Below, one piece after another: positions 10,161 to 22,837 of a DNA stretch of 64,000 nt. The stretch is taken from positions 186,001-250,000 of the forward strand of contig JAJSPD010000032.1 in the NCBI GenBank assembly GCA_021307315.1, given 5' to 3'. Source of the stretch: Bisporella sp. PMI_857 (taxonomy: Eukaryota > Ascomycota > Leotiomycetes > Helotiales > Helotiaceae). The position numbers and the translations under genes are program-made. The first letter of the stretch is position 1; each line of letters starts with the position of its first letter. The notes under the pieces were generated by a model. That model was not told where the DNA came from. It made no database searches and saw nothing but the letters and a program-made list of their open reading frames with translations.

Positions 10161-11457
10161 CATTCCAAGGATTTGAAAGTGCTTTGGAAGTTTCGATCCG
10201 TGGGCGTATTACGTTTCCTGATATAAGGATGGGAGCACCAACATATTTTCCTTCTTACTTAGTGGGAATTTCTGGGCAGATCAGATAGCTGGCTTTTCAA
10301 TCAGATCAATTATTCATGTAGCTTACCAGTTCATACACCTCTACTATGTGGCTTTCCCCTATTTTAAATAAGCGAAGGAGCTAAGCCTAATTTGTACTCC
10401 CCTTGAGCCTGAGTAGCTTCTCCTCGCTCAAGCTTGAGGAAAGCAACTAAATCTTTGCTTTTCGATTCGCACCCAAGCCGGAGCCATTCATCAAACATCT
10501 GTTAGACAAGCGAGTCTGAGTTCCATAATAGGGGGAAAGTATACAAGGGAGATTAGCAAGTTTCCTGGTAAATATATCCAGTGAGTACATACATGTCACT
10601 GGCAAATACTAATAATGAATATGAATATATAATATTAGCCCTCGAAAGGAGACCCATAGAGATGAGCCGGCAAACCTAGATATCTCTGATTTGAGTAGCA
10701 TGAACATGGGAAAACAAAGAAATACTACTTGTCAATTCTGGGACTAGAGAGATAGTCTGTAAAACTGAAGGCGAAAGAATATGAATACGGCCCACTTTCT
10801 TTAGAGTTACTTTATTCTGTGCAGAAGAGACTTTCTTCATAATTAAGTAATGATGTAGTACTGTCAACAACTTCCTATGTAATAATATACACAGCCTGTC
10901 TAAGAAGGGTGAGAATTTCGAAGGTATCGCATGGTTTAATGAAACTACTTAATTGGAACTATGTTCAGATGCTAATTATCTTGCCCTCTCTACTATTGTT
11001 GAGCTTTCAAGGCGCGTCTCCTACAATATCACGTTGTATAGTAGTCTGTCATATATTGCAGCGAGAGCAATAGCCGTGACAACAAAGCTGTCATCCATTT
11101 CCCCCTATCAGCTATCAAGAATAAGTCAAGTAGAAGAGGTGAGAAGTTGATGGAACTTGTGCAGAATCACGACATTGTATTCTTTTCAGTGGACGATCTG
11201 CCAATTGAGCTGACCCTGGCCAGGGGAATAGAGACGAGACGTTGCAATAGATTTGTTCATATTCTAAGGATCGTATCTACCAGCGTCATAGATCATATTC
11301 CCAAACATTTATATTTGCAGTTCCTGAAAGTTCTAAAGCTAGGATAATTATGTGTAACGGCATCATGTGATATTACGTAACTCAACTATCTTGGACCTTA
11401 CCTTTGAACAGTCATATATACTCCGATCTCTCAAACCCCTAATGTAAGGCTCTGGCC
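10161..11457. other. Intergenic, AT-rich, no gene seen
   Basis: Several short frames on both strands show no domain, no splice-linked extension and no compositional coding signal. The right end is the promoter of the kinase-like gene at 11458. Confidence 0.5.
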
Positions 11458-12530
11458 ATGGCTCCAAAGTTGGATCCTTCAATTGTTAAAGCACTCTCTC
11501 TAGATTTGTCGAAGACTACAATCTCAAGCCATGGCAGCAGTGGCTTTGCGTCGACATTTAAAATCACAACCGCCGTCAATGAGCAAGAGAAATTGTTCTT
11601 CATAAAGACTGGAACTGGAAAAGGCGGCGAGATTATGTTTACTGGTATACTTATATATCGTTTCTTCCCTCCTATTATGCAGTTACGATATTCTGGCAAG
11701 AGCTCTGCGTACACGTGACCAATACTAACCTCTAATTAGGAGAACACTCCTCCCTCAACGCGATACACTCTACTGTCCCCTCTTTCTGCCCAAAATCATA
11801 CGCCCACGGCACTCTGTCCTCAGGAGGCTATTTTCTCGCAACTGACTTCCTAAACCTCTCCGCCACTTCTCCCAAAGGTACTGGAGATTCTCTCGCCCAA
11901 AAACTTGTGAAACTACATAGCAAACCGGCTCCCGCTCCAGAGGGACAATCTACGCTTACGTTTGGGTTCCCCGTCACGACATGCTGTGGAGATACCGAGC
12001 AGGATAACACATACAAGTCCTCCTGGGCAGAATTCTACGCTGATAACCGTTTACGGCATATCCTCAAAAAAGCCGAGAAGAACAACGGGGCAGACCAGAA
12101 ACTCGCCTCTCTTGTCGAGAAAACAGCCACTAAAGTTGTTCCCCGCTTGCTCGCTGACGGCCACCTGAGGTCGTCTGACGGCGGGAATGTAGTCCCCGTA
12201 GTTGTGCACGGCGATCTCTGGAGCGGGAATCATGGACGAGGAAGTATCGGTACAGGAGGTGTTGAGGAAGTGGTGTTCGACCCTAGTGCTTCGTGGTCGC
12301 ACAGCGAGTTTGAATTCGGGATTATGCGGATGTTTGGTGGATTTGGAGCGGGATTTGAGAAGGAGTATCATGACATCAAACCGAAAGATGAGCCAGTGGA
12401 AGAGTATGAGGATCGGGTAAGGCTGTATGAATTGTATCATCATCTGAATCACTACTCGATCTTCGGTGGAGGATATAAAGGAGGGGCGGTGAGGATCATG
12501 GAGGAACTAATAAGGAAATATGGCGATTAA
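11458..12530 (+). CDS. Fructosamine/ketosamine-3-kinase-like protein
   Basis: Join 11458-11644, 11740-12530 (95-nt intron with an ACTAAC branch), 325 residues. The exon junction restores MFTGEHSSLNAIH, the family's conserved substrate and helix segment. The kinase core has VVHGDLWSGN (catalytic loop Asp and Asn) followed by VFDPSASWSHSEFEF, the metal-binding Asp region of the fructosamine kinase fold. A glycine-containing loop (SSHGSSGFASTFKI) precedes the ATP lysine in KLFFIKTG. These enzymes phosphorylate ketosamines on glycated proteins or small molecules and so help to repair glycation. The DPSASW tract differs from the commoner DPAxYYG form, so the real substrate may differ. No signal peptide; probably cytosolic. 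Confidence 0.88.
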
Positions 12531-13238
12531 TTATAACGATTCAATGTCAGTGATTAAATAGATCTGCAAGCTTAAACGCAGATAAATAATGAAGCTAATG
12601 AAATCATACGTAGCTGCCCCCAAATTGTTGCAAATAAAGGCAAAAGAAATCAAAATCACATATCGCTTTGCAGTCGCTCCTACTTCTAGTGCGAGGCAGA
12701 AGGACGCTAGGAGCGGATAAAGCAGTGACCTAGAAACCATGTCCGTTGTCTATTGTAGCGAGTTTTTTTTAACTCTGACAAATGAAAGTGCTAAGTCAAT
12801 TCTTGAAGTTTGCTAGAAATTGATAAAATTCTAGCTAATCAGATCTACAAATTTTTGGGTTAGGCATGGTGACTTGAACTCAACCTAACTAGTATGTTAC
12901 TAAGTGAGCGACTCCTGAATGCCAAGTCCCAACCCCTAGGAGGTATTGAAGTGGCTTCTTCTCACATTTACAATCCAATCTGAAGACAACGAGCTTTTAG
13001 GCTGAACATTTCAGCTGAATCCTCACGGAGGTCTTTCATACATTGAAATAGGTCGTCATGATCATTAGGTCTTTTACTACTCGACCATCAAAATATCCAA
13101 ACACCAGCATATGCATGGCGTATCCTCATTCAAACCCGTTCAACCCATTAGAAAAATATAGAATATGATGAGACAGTCGGTTTTCGCCTGAACAATATAA
13201 TTCATTTGCAAAAAAGACAAGCTCATTGAACAACCTGG
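12531..13238. other. Intergenic between two 3' ends
   Basis: Convergent spacer between the kinase-like gene (+) and mif2 (-). AT-rich, no supported gene. Confidence 0.6.
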
Positions 13239-15237
13239 CTATTGACCCTCTGAGGTCTCTCCCAAATCACAGCCTTGGGCGAAAAATATCCTGGCTTCTT
13301 TGTCGGTATCGTTTTGTATGCTGTAGAAGTTGCCTGGCAAAAATTAGAATAATCTCAGAGAATCAACCGCCTTCAAAACGTACCTCTAGGAACTTGCCAC
13401 ATCCCGCCTTTCCCAATGCTAAATGCTGTGTCGTTGACTCTGACCTCTACCCTTCCGTAGAAAACAAAGAATACCATTTGCATTTTCCTTGTACTCTTAG
13501 GCTTTTTGATACCACCTGGAGGGAGATCCACCATTCCTGCTCCAAAAAATGGCTTGGAAATCGTTTTCGCGAACTTGAAATTGGCACCAGAACCGACATC
13601 ACGAGTAATAATGGCAGCAGCCGAGAGAGCGATCTCCTCTTCTCGTTCTTCATCCTCATCCCCATTTTGATCTTCCGCGTTCCATTCCCGTATATCACCC
13701 ATTACCCGTCCTGGCTCGACTTCCCAAGGCTCACTCTCGTCCTCTTCTTCCAGTATTGGTTCCGGAACGGAACGCTTTTTACCTTTACTCGGCCTGCGAT
13801 AGCCTTTCTTTGGGCGGTCTTCCACTATCTCTTCGGCACGTACAACCCCTTTGATCCTAGGCAGCAGAAATTTCCCGTTCGAGCCATCCTCTTCTTCATC
13901 TGCATCAAATTCAATCCTCTCGTTCTTCCAGTACGCGACTGGCCTGATGGAATTGCGACCAGAACGTGTTGTTTGAAATCCCGACCCTTGGCTTGGAGTT
14001 TCTCGCCTAAGGATAATCAAGCCCCGATTACTCCTCGGAAGTGGAGGACCACGATGGACTTCGGGCGATAGTGTCTCTGACACTGGGACCTTTTTTTGCT
14101 TTTTAGAAACTCCTTTCGGTTTTATGATTTTAGTAGTAGAAGCTGATTTGCCGACTGCACTTGCTTTCCCTTTCGGGTTTGCAGCCGTCGGCTTATCAAG
14201 AGATCGCCTTCCCTTCTTGACAGCGGGCTCCTCCACTTCTGGTTCTGCGAGGATAGCCTTGCGCTTCCTACCACGCATTTTGGGTGGTGCAACGTCTACT
14301 TCAGCTTCCTCTTCTTGGTCCTGCTCGGATTCCGGTTCTATTGATTTAGTTTTGCCCCTGGACTTCTTTGAGGACTTCTCTGCTAGAATTAGGCCTGGTT
14401 CTAGTTGTCCTTCCGCCTCCTCGCTCTCAATCTCTTCGTCCACTTCAATATCGTCTCCCCCACTAACCAATTGAAAATCATCATCCTCATCTCCAATAAC
14501 AGGCTCATCATGTGTTTCCGGAGTCCCCTCAGGCTCTTCTTCTACTTCCTCCTCCTCGTCTTGGGGGGAAAATGCTCGAATTATCGGTGCAAGTCTAAGC
14601 TTACCTGAGGCGGCCTTAGCTGTCGCGCTTGCCTTTTTCAACGGCGAAGCACGCACGGCCGGTGATTCGTGGCCGTTCTCGTTCATACTATTCTCAAAAT
14701 CCAGTTTCCGGCGAACCGACATCGTTTGTATAGTCCTAGCTGTTTCGCGAATTGGGGACGAATGCGCTAGTGAAGGATGCCTTCTAGCTGGAGATTTGAG
14801 ATGGGTTTTGATCGGCGATTTGGAGCGCGGGGGTCGTCGAATGCTTGCGCGCGCATTTATCACTTCATTAGGTTCCGGAACTGTACCTTGGAACAATTAT
14901 ATTAGCACATATCCTATCGTTCATACTCGTCATTGCCTACTTTCACCGATGTCCATGTCATCGCTGGACAAATCGGCATCCCTGTTTCTGCCATGTCCAT
15001 TCACACTTTTCGATCTTGCAGGCTTTTCAGGTGAAGAAAATAGACCATCCAGCGGTTCGAGACCATTCTCGTCCCGTAGTCCTGTATCTGGAAGCGTCAA
15101 TCCAGTTTTCCTACACAATAGTTAGTAGCGCGCATGGAGGGATATCAAATTAGATTAGCTTGCCTTCCTCTAACTCCCAGATCAAAGATGTACTGGTTTT
15201 CGCGCGTTCTCCTTGCTTTGGCACCTTCTGGCGCCAT
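13239..15237 (-). CDS. mif2: Inner kinetochore protein CENP-C/Mif2
   Basis: Four exons on the minus strand: 15164-15237, 14941-15110, 13384-14886, 13239-13333; 613 residues. The N-terminus reads FDLGVRGR then KTGLTLPDTGLRDENG, the fungal Mif2 N-terminal block, which is joined only if intron 1 uses a GC-AG donor (AG|GCAAGC). A long acidic and basic disordered middle follows. The CENP-C signature lies near residues 390-412 (SGRNSIRPVAYWKNERIEF), which contacts the centromeric nucleosome. The C-terminal cupin dimerisation domain runs from about residue 500 (GGIKKPKST, GKGGMWQVPRG) and is completed by the last exon (NFYSIQND, ARIFFAQGC). It links CENP-A chromatin to the outer kinetochore. Length and domain order are typical. 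Confidence 0.93.
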
Positions 15238-16389
15238 GGTTCTGGTAAGAAGAAGCTGTTTACGCCGGGTTAAGTCAGGCGATGCTGCACCCGAAATTTG
15301 AATCAGAAGGTTAAGTGCAGAGATAGTTCACAAATCAAAACCTTAAACTGAAATTGTTGCTCCTGCGGTGAATGCGCGCTGGAAATGTCAAGAATAAAGT
15401 GCATCAATTCTGGCAAGGACGCGATTGTCATAGTGCCAAGAAACATTCACGCTAGTCGCGTCACCCCATAACAACGACGCCGCGACGGCCCTCTTCCACC
15501 GTCTCTGTTAGCGATCACCGAATTCAACCATGGTCAGATGTTCAGAGTTGATCATTGCGGCTTCTCTAGTAAGTCCCTTCAGAGTAGAAGGCCCTGGATC
15601 TTTTGTGGTACAAGTGCTACTACATGAGAGAGTGATACTTAGAGATACTGCATGTACTTGAAAGCTCATAGGTAGTTTATGTGTCCTTGCTAAAGAGTTG
15701 AAACCCTCTAAGCCGTCTCGTAGATTCTTTGACTTGTTATCAAGCCCAAAAAGCCGAACCTTACAAGGCTATCTTCGGCAGTTCCCATCTTCATCAGTAT
15801 GTTGCATTTTGCACAAGTCTTAAGATTTTGCCCATCACTAGTGCCTTAGGCTGGCCTCATTCTGGCTACAGGTATGACAACCTTCTGTCATGTCACAAGC
15901 TATAGTTTTTTTTCCCTGTCCTGTTTGTTAAACATTTGTGTCATCAGCTCTTCCAAAGTTGTATTAGTTCAAGATCGAGCTCCGCACCTCTGTGTAAATA
16001 GCCGCTTTGTAAGGGAAGATATATATGCCTCTCCTGGTTAATGCGTCAGTATCACCCAGACGATTGTTTGGGCAACCCGTATGAAGTTATTCTCAGGTTC
16101 CGCAAAAGCAGGAGTTATATGATAGTACCCTATTCCTAAAACTAAAAAGTTCCAAGTCAGCTCGAAATGCGCCACATTATCTTCAACTCTATGATCTATA
16201 GCTCTTAGTCATATAATCTGGAAGTATCAAGAATGGGCTGTTTCGTGACGAGTCATGTGTAATGCCAAGCCTGGAGCTGCAGCTTCCCACTCTCTTAACG
16301 ATCATTTATATAGAAAGCTCTCAAGAGAACCACCCGCTGTCCAAAAAATTTGCTACTCTCCATATTTGCAATTTGATATAGGCTCCAAA
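15238..16389. other. Intergenic between divergent genes; possible tiny spliced gene at 15530
   Basis: The left end is the mif2 promoter and the right end the ACC deaminase promoter. An ATG at 15530 in a good context (CAACCATGG) starts MVRCSELIIAASL and is followed at once by a strong donor (GTAAGT at 15569). Downstream segments can be spliced in several ways, but none gives a protein I recognise, so this is noted and not called. The remaining sequence is unremarkable. Confidence 0.4.
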
Positions 16390-17550
16390 ATGGTCGTCTT
16401 TCAGCTCCCCGAGCCCTTCGCATCCATCCCAAGGTCCAGCCTTCTCTTTGGGCCATCACCGATCCAGAAACTAGATAGATTCAGCTCGGACTTGAGCACT
16501 TCCACTCGCAAGCTTCAATTCTATGCAAAGCGTGATGACTGCAATTCGGGGCTCGCCTACGGTGGGAACAAGACTCGCAAGCTCGAATACTTGCTTGCGG
16601 ATGCTCTCGCCCAAAAGGCAGATACCCTCGTCTCAGTCGGTGGAATACAGTCCAATCACACGCGGCAAGTTGCTGCGGTTGCCGCCAAGAATGGATTGAA
16701 ATGCACGTTATTGCAGCTGCATTGGGTTCCAGGCGATGAGGGGACTTTCTATGATAAGGTTGGGAACATCCAGCTTTCAAGAATGATGGGCGCCGAGATT
16801 ATTACTGGGAAGCCGCTCGGGGAGAAGGAGATTAAAGTTGATGGGACGAGTGAGAATGCCTTTGTGCACAATGATGCTGCAGACCAACTATCGAGCATCT
16901 GTCAGGATCTGGAGAAGAAGGGCCAAAAGCCGTATCTTATTCCTGCTGGAGCGTATGTCTCCCTCTCTCTTAGCACATCATGAAATGATCGTTTGACTGA
17001 TAGACATAGCTCGGACCACCCCCTAGGTGGCCTAGGCTTCGCACGCTGGGCCTTTGAAGTAGCAGCTCAAGAAAATGAGCAAGGTATTTTCTTTGATACT
17101 GTGATCGTCTGCGCCGTGACCGGCTCGACCATGGCTGGAATAGTAGCAGGCTTTAAACTCCTTGAAACCCTCCCTGACCAGCCAAAACGCAGAGTTATCG
17201 GAATAGATGCCTCCGCACGACCAGAGGAGACGCATGCTACTGTCCTAGAGCTGACCCGCCGTACGGCTGAGAAGATTGGTCTCGGACGCAATGCAATTAG
17301 GTCGGAGGATGTGGTTCTGGACGGAAGGTATCATGCAGGCTGTTATGGAATTCCTGATCAACAGACTCTTGACGCTATGAGGTATGGTGCCTCGATGGAA
17401 GGTTTCATTACAGACCCAGTGTATGAAGGGAAGAGTTTGGCGGGGATGATTGATATGGCCAGAAAAGGGGAGTTTGCAGATGGGTCAAAGATCCTATATG
17501 CGCATCTTGGTGGCCAGCTTGCATTGAACTCATATGCTGATATCATGTAA
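16390..17550 (+). CDS. acdS: 1-aminocyclopropane-1-carboxylate (ACC) deaminase
   Basis: Join 16390-16952, 17010-17550 (57-nt intron), 367 residues. The start [10 protein letters not shown] was chosen over an upstream in-frame ATG because family members begin here. The PLP lysine is Lys61 in [21 protein letters not shown] binds the substrate carboxylate and [10 protein letters not shown] binds the phosphate. YEGKS and YAHLGG carry the Glu and Leu that, from mutagenesis in bacterial enzymes, separate true ACC deaminases from D-cysteine desulfhydrases. The enzyme splits ACC, the ethylene precursor of plants, into 2-oxobutyrate and ammonia. In fungi it fits plant association or use of plant-derived nitrogen. 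It stands alone, with no linked pathway gene. Confidence 0.93.
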
Positions 17551-18339
17551 AAAATATCGGAACTAAGACTATGGAATGCACGCCTTGAGCATATAGAAGT
17601 TGTCAGTCTGTTCCGTAGAACTGTACTATCTTCAGCCACATTGTCTGCCTGTCACGAAACCTTGATTCAGGTCCGTTGTTATACTGTGACTCCATGAACC
17701 TGTCATCCCGATTTATATGTCTCCTGCAATCGCCAAAAAAAAGTATCTTATATCGATGATATAGCGTTATGCCTCAGCCTTATCAATTCCTCAAACTGCG
17801 TACACAAGCATAATACAATTGCAGCAATGTAGGCTTTCGCATTAGTGTTATGTATGAAATCGTCGACGCCGTAAAATTCAGCCTAAGGTCTATCACCAGT
17901 CGAAGCAATAAGCACATCTGCACCAACTTTTTTTATCCAAAACCAAAGGAATCCTGAAAATAGGCTCGTCTCGCGTTACAAAGAAGAATTCGCTGGCGAA
18001 AGATACGAGGCTTTCTTTGTCCACTCTACACAGATAATGCAAATCATTGTCTCTAATATTACAACAAAATGCAGGTCTTATGCTAAATGTGTTCATTTTT
18101 AGATCAGGAACTCCTGGCAGGATAAATCTAACCATTATCATGCCAACAATTAATTCTATGGCGTCCCCCCTAAATGGCCAGATAGCCACTCTCTTCCGAG
18201 CAGAGGGGTATTATTTCTGGTTTTGCAATTATTGGCTTCAAACAACTATACTAATTCATATGAGAGTAAATTAAATGTCACGAGCTACATAAAAATAGCG
18301 GAAAATACGTAAATCTTTGATTCTTTGTGGACAACTCTC
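17551..18339. other. Intergenic between convergent 3' ends
   Basis: Short AT-rich frames only; nothing supported on either strand. Confidence 0.55.
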
Positions 18340-19329
18340 TCAGTCTCTGTAGCCTTCTATCTCCTTTTTCATTGCATTACTCACAATCTCACCGCATAGC
18401 TTCGCCATCGGATTCGTGACGGGAACCATTTTCTCTGCAAGCTCATTCCCATACCATGCCCCCAGCGAAAAATTACGATGTGCTTGATCTTCAAATTCGT
18501 TGCTACCTCTTAGTTCCAGCTCTCGTCCATCTTTCGACTTCTCCAGAACTGTGATACGTAGTTTGCTGTTTGGTCTGTTAAGGAGTTTTGATGTTGTGTT
18601 ATAGATGGTCGCTTTTTGAGTGTGGAGGTTGGCTAGTGTTTGTGCACTACGTGTTGAGATGGGTATCTCTAAAGATCCGAGTCAGCATTTTCACATGGCA
18701 ATTGCAAAAATCTCTAGCGGTGCAAAGAAAACGTAATTCCAATACGCAGCTGAGCAAGCAGCTCTTACCTGGGGACACTGAGAGAAGGTTGATCGCCGTG
18801 GTCAGATCTTGGAGGGCCAGTGTAGCTGCATCTTTCAGCCGCCTATCTTGCAAGCCAATATTGTCTAAGGAATTTATTTGCTTAGATTCTTGCGACAATT
18901 TGACAAGCAGATCATCGCCATAGATAGTTCTAATTGCCTGAACACGGTTGTTCCTCGCGCTCGAGTAATTTGGGTGCCTCTCAACCAAAACTTCCAGGTC
19001 ATCCAATAAATCTAATAGATCTTGAGTCGACTATCGATACATTAGTCTAGGCAATTTCAGACATAGGGAGACATCGTGTTTAAAAGTACAAGAACTAAAC
19101 GGCGCCGGAAATAACCTACCGGCTCTAGTGGGAATCCAAAAGAATCTCTCTTCATAAGCTTCTTTAGAGCATTGGCTTCGAGCTCTTTTGCGTCTTGATA
19201 CTCGTCCTTGGAAAGATTTGGATCCGGAGGCAAGGAGCTGTCCGCCTTCACATAACTTGGAGCGACATTCGCCTCTGGGTCTTTGATCTTTGCGAGTATG
19301 GAAACATCGTGCCGTGTAAGGGTAGCCAT
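18340..19329 (-). CDS. TTC36-like tetratricopeptide repeat protein
   Basis: Three exons on the minus strand: 19121-side exon 19120-19329, then 18769-19030, then 18340-18668 (introns 89 and 100 nt); 266 residues. Exon 2 contains ERHPNYSSARNNRVQAIR followed by a Tyr-Gly-Asp-Asp, and DLTTAINLLS, which fit the paired-helix TPR pattern of the fungal homologues of animal TTC36. The last exon supplies QTLANLHTQKATIYNTTSK and the conserved tail ELRGSNEFEDQAHRNFSLG, then NPMAKLCGEIVSNAM, where the family has an almost identical ending. The start MATLTRHDVS is preferred to an ATG five codons upstream. TPR helices usually mediate protein contacts; no partner can be named. Probably cytosolic. Confidence 0.85.
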
Positions 19330-21397
<2,068 letters not shown>

Positions 21398-21654
21398 TGA
21401 AGATATGAGAAGTGTTTCTTGCTGGGCAAGGTCCGTGCATGGAAGGAATAGTATATAGTCTGTTAGCAAGTTAATATAGTGAAGGAGCGTAAATACAGTT
21501 AGCGAATTGAAAAATTCTATCCAGTATACGTTCCGCTTCGGCCCGCGGACAAAACAGCACTTGATAAGGATTATAAAAACGCAGATACTTGGGAGACTTC
21601 GATAGCAACAGGTCGCTACTGCCCTATCCCCTTGCCCCTTCTCCCACTTCCCCC

Positions 21655-22176
21655 TCACCGCCTCTGTCTTGTCCCAAATCCCATACCAGCCAAAAACGCG
21701 CTCCTCACCACAATCACCCACGACGTCAACCCGAAAGTCCCCCAATCCTCCAGCCTCCAAGCCCTCAAATCGCCGCGCCCGGACCCCGATGATCAAGCTC
21801 CACATCAGCAGAAAACCCACCAGCAAAACAGCCGACTGCACCGCGCGCCAGGTGCCCAGATTGCCTGCGTAGCGGAGCGAGAAGAAGATGATGCCCATGA
21901 AGAGGTAGAATGCGGCGAAGTGGTGGAGGAGGAAGTTGAGGCTTGGGTCCCAGGATTTCACGGAGGACGGGCTGAGCGCGTTTAGGAGGGTGAAGGGGGA
22001 GTAGATGGCCGTGGCTACCTGTTTGTCGTTAGAAATATACAAATTTTTTATTTAAAAACCGGGAGACGGGAATAGGGGGAAGGATATACGGTGCTGAAGC
22101 AGACGATAGGATCGAACCACGTGAACATGAACCTATAGAATTTCGGGATCTTGGTGGGCCGCTCCATTGTTTCCAT
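21655..22176 (-). pseudogene. DUF7704-type four-helix membrane protein with a frameshift
   Basis: Exon 1 is 22090-22176 (METMERPTKIPKFYRFMFTW), exon 2 starts at 22018 after a 71-nt intron with a CTAAC branch. Membrane segments appear as LLHHFAAFYLFMGIIFFSL and AVLLVGFLLMWSLIIG. After that the original frame becomes polar and runs on to 21179, across the 3' end of the HPPD gene. The family-like C-terminus (AWRLEDWGTFGLTSWV, then RSAFLAGMGFG) is in a different frame and stops at 21655-21657. The switch must fall between about 21765 and 21792. No intron of workable length bridges the two frames without removing a membrane helix. So this is a broken copy or a sequencing error. The family name rests on memory of similar helotialean proteins. 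Confidence 0.6.
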
Positions 22177-22837
22177 ATCCTACGGTGCTTTGGTTCTATG
22201 TAGGCGGGAAAAAACTTCTTGAAGTTGCGGGATGGCAAGGTGTGAAGGGTAGATGCTGTAAGGAGAAAGTTGAGCGAGACTTAAATACTGCTGTATAATA
22301 AATGCTGACAGGCCAAGATTCGTCAAAAGAGCTTCGTATCCTCGTTCTAGGGAAATGCATCTAGGACATTAAATACCACGTTTACTGGGGCCTAATTTAT
22401 GCGAGCTGTCCTGGGGTCTCATATCGAATATGGAGAGACTGCTTAAAAGAAGATCTATAAATATATCTGTGAATGGAGTCACAAAACATGTTGAGGTAAA
22501 GTTGTAAATCTTTTTCACTTAGAGCTGCTATTCCTAAGCCGGAAAGTAATGCAGATGCAATGTATTCCCTTTTAATGAAATCGGGGTTTTGTACACAATA
22601 TTAGGAGTTGATTTTTTGGGGGGATCTGCTGTAGTGCCTCATCCCACATACATCGTAAGATATCCCTCCGACCTATTTTCCCGCCTCACCATAACAAATG
22701 AGAATTGTGTTAGCACACGTGTGAGGAAAGACAGCTTTGCTCCTCTTATGCATTTCCTGTCTTATTCTTCCAAAATCCAACCCTCGACTCTTCATCTTAC
22801 ACATCTTCCTCATTCCCACGTCAAGAGATAAGGACAA
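22177..22837. other. Intergenic: DUF7704 promoter and PMT2 3' flank
   Basis: No supported coding frame. Both neighbours are on the minus strand. Confidence 0.55.

Noticed and set aside
13226..14071. Plus-strand frame of 281 codons
   Set aside because: It is antisense to the CENP-C/Mif2 gene, which has clear domains; the frame is a shadow.
15530..15900. Small spliced gene starting MVRCSELIIAASL
   Set aside because: Good start and donor, but several equally likely downstream splicing patterns and no recognisable product.
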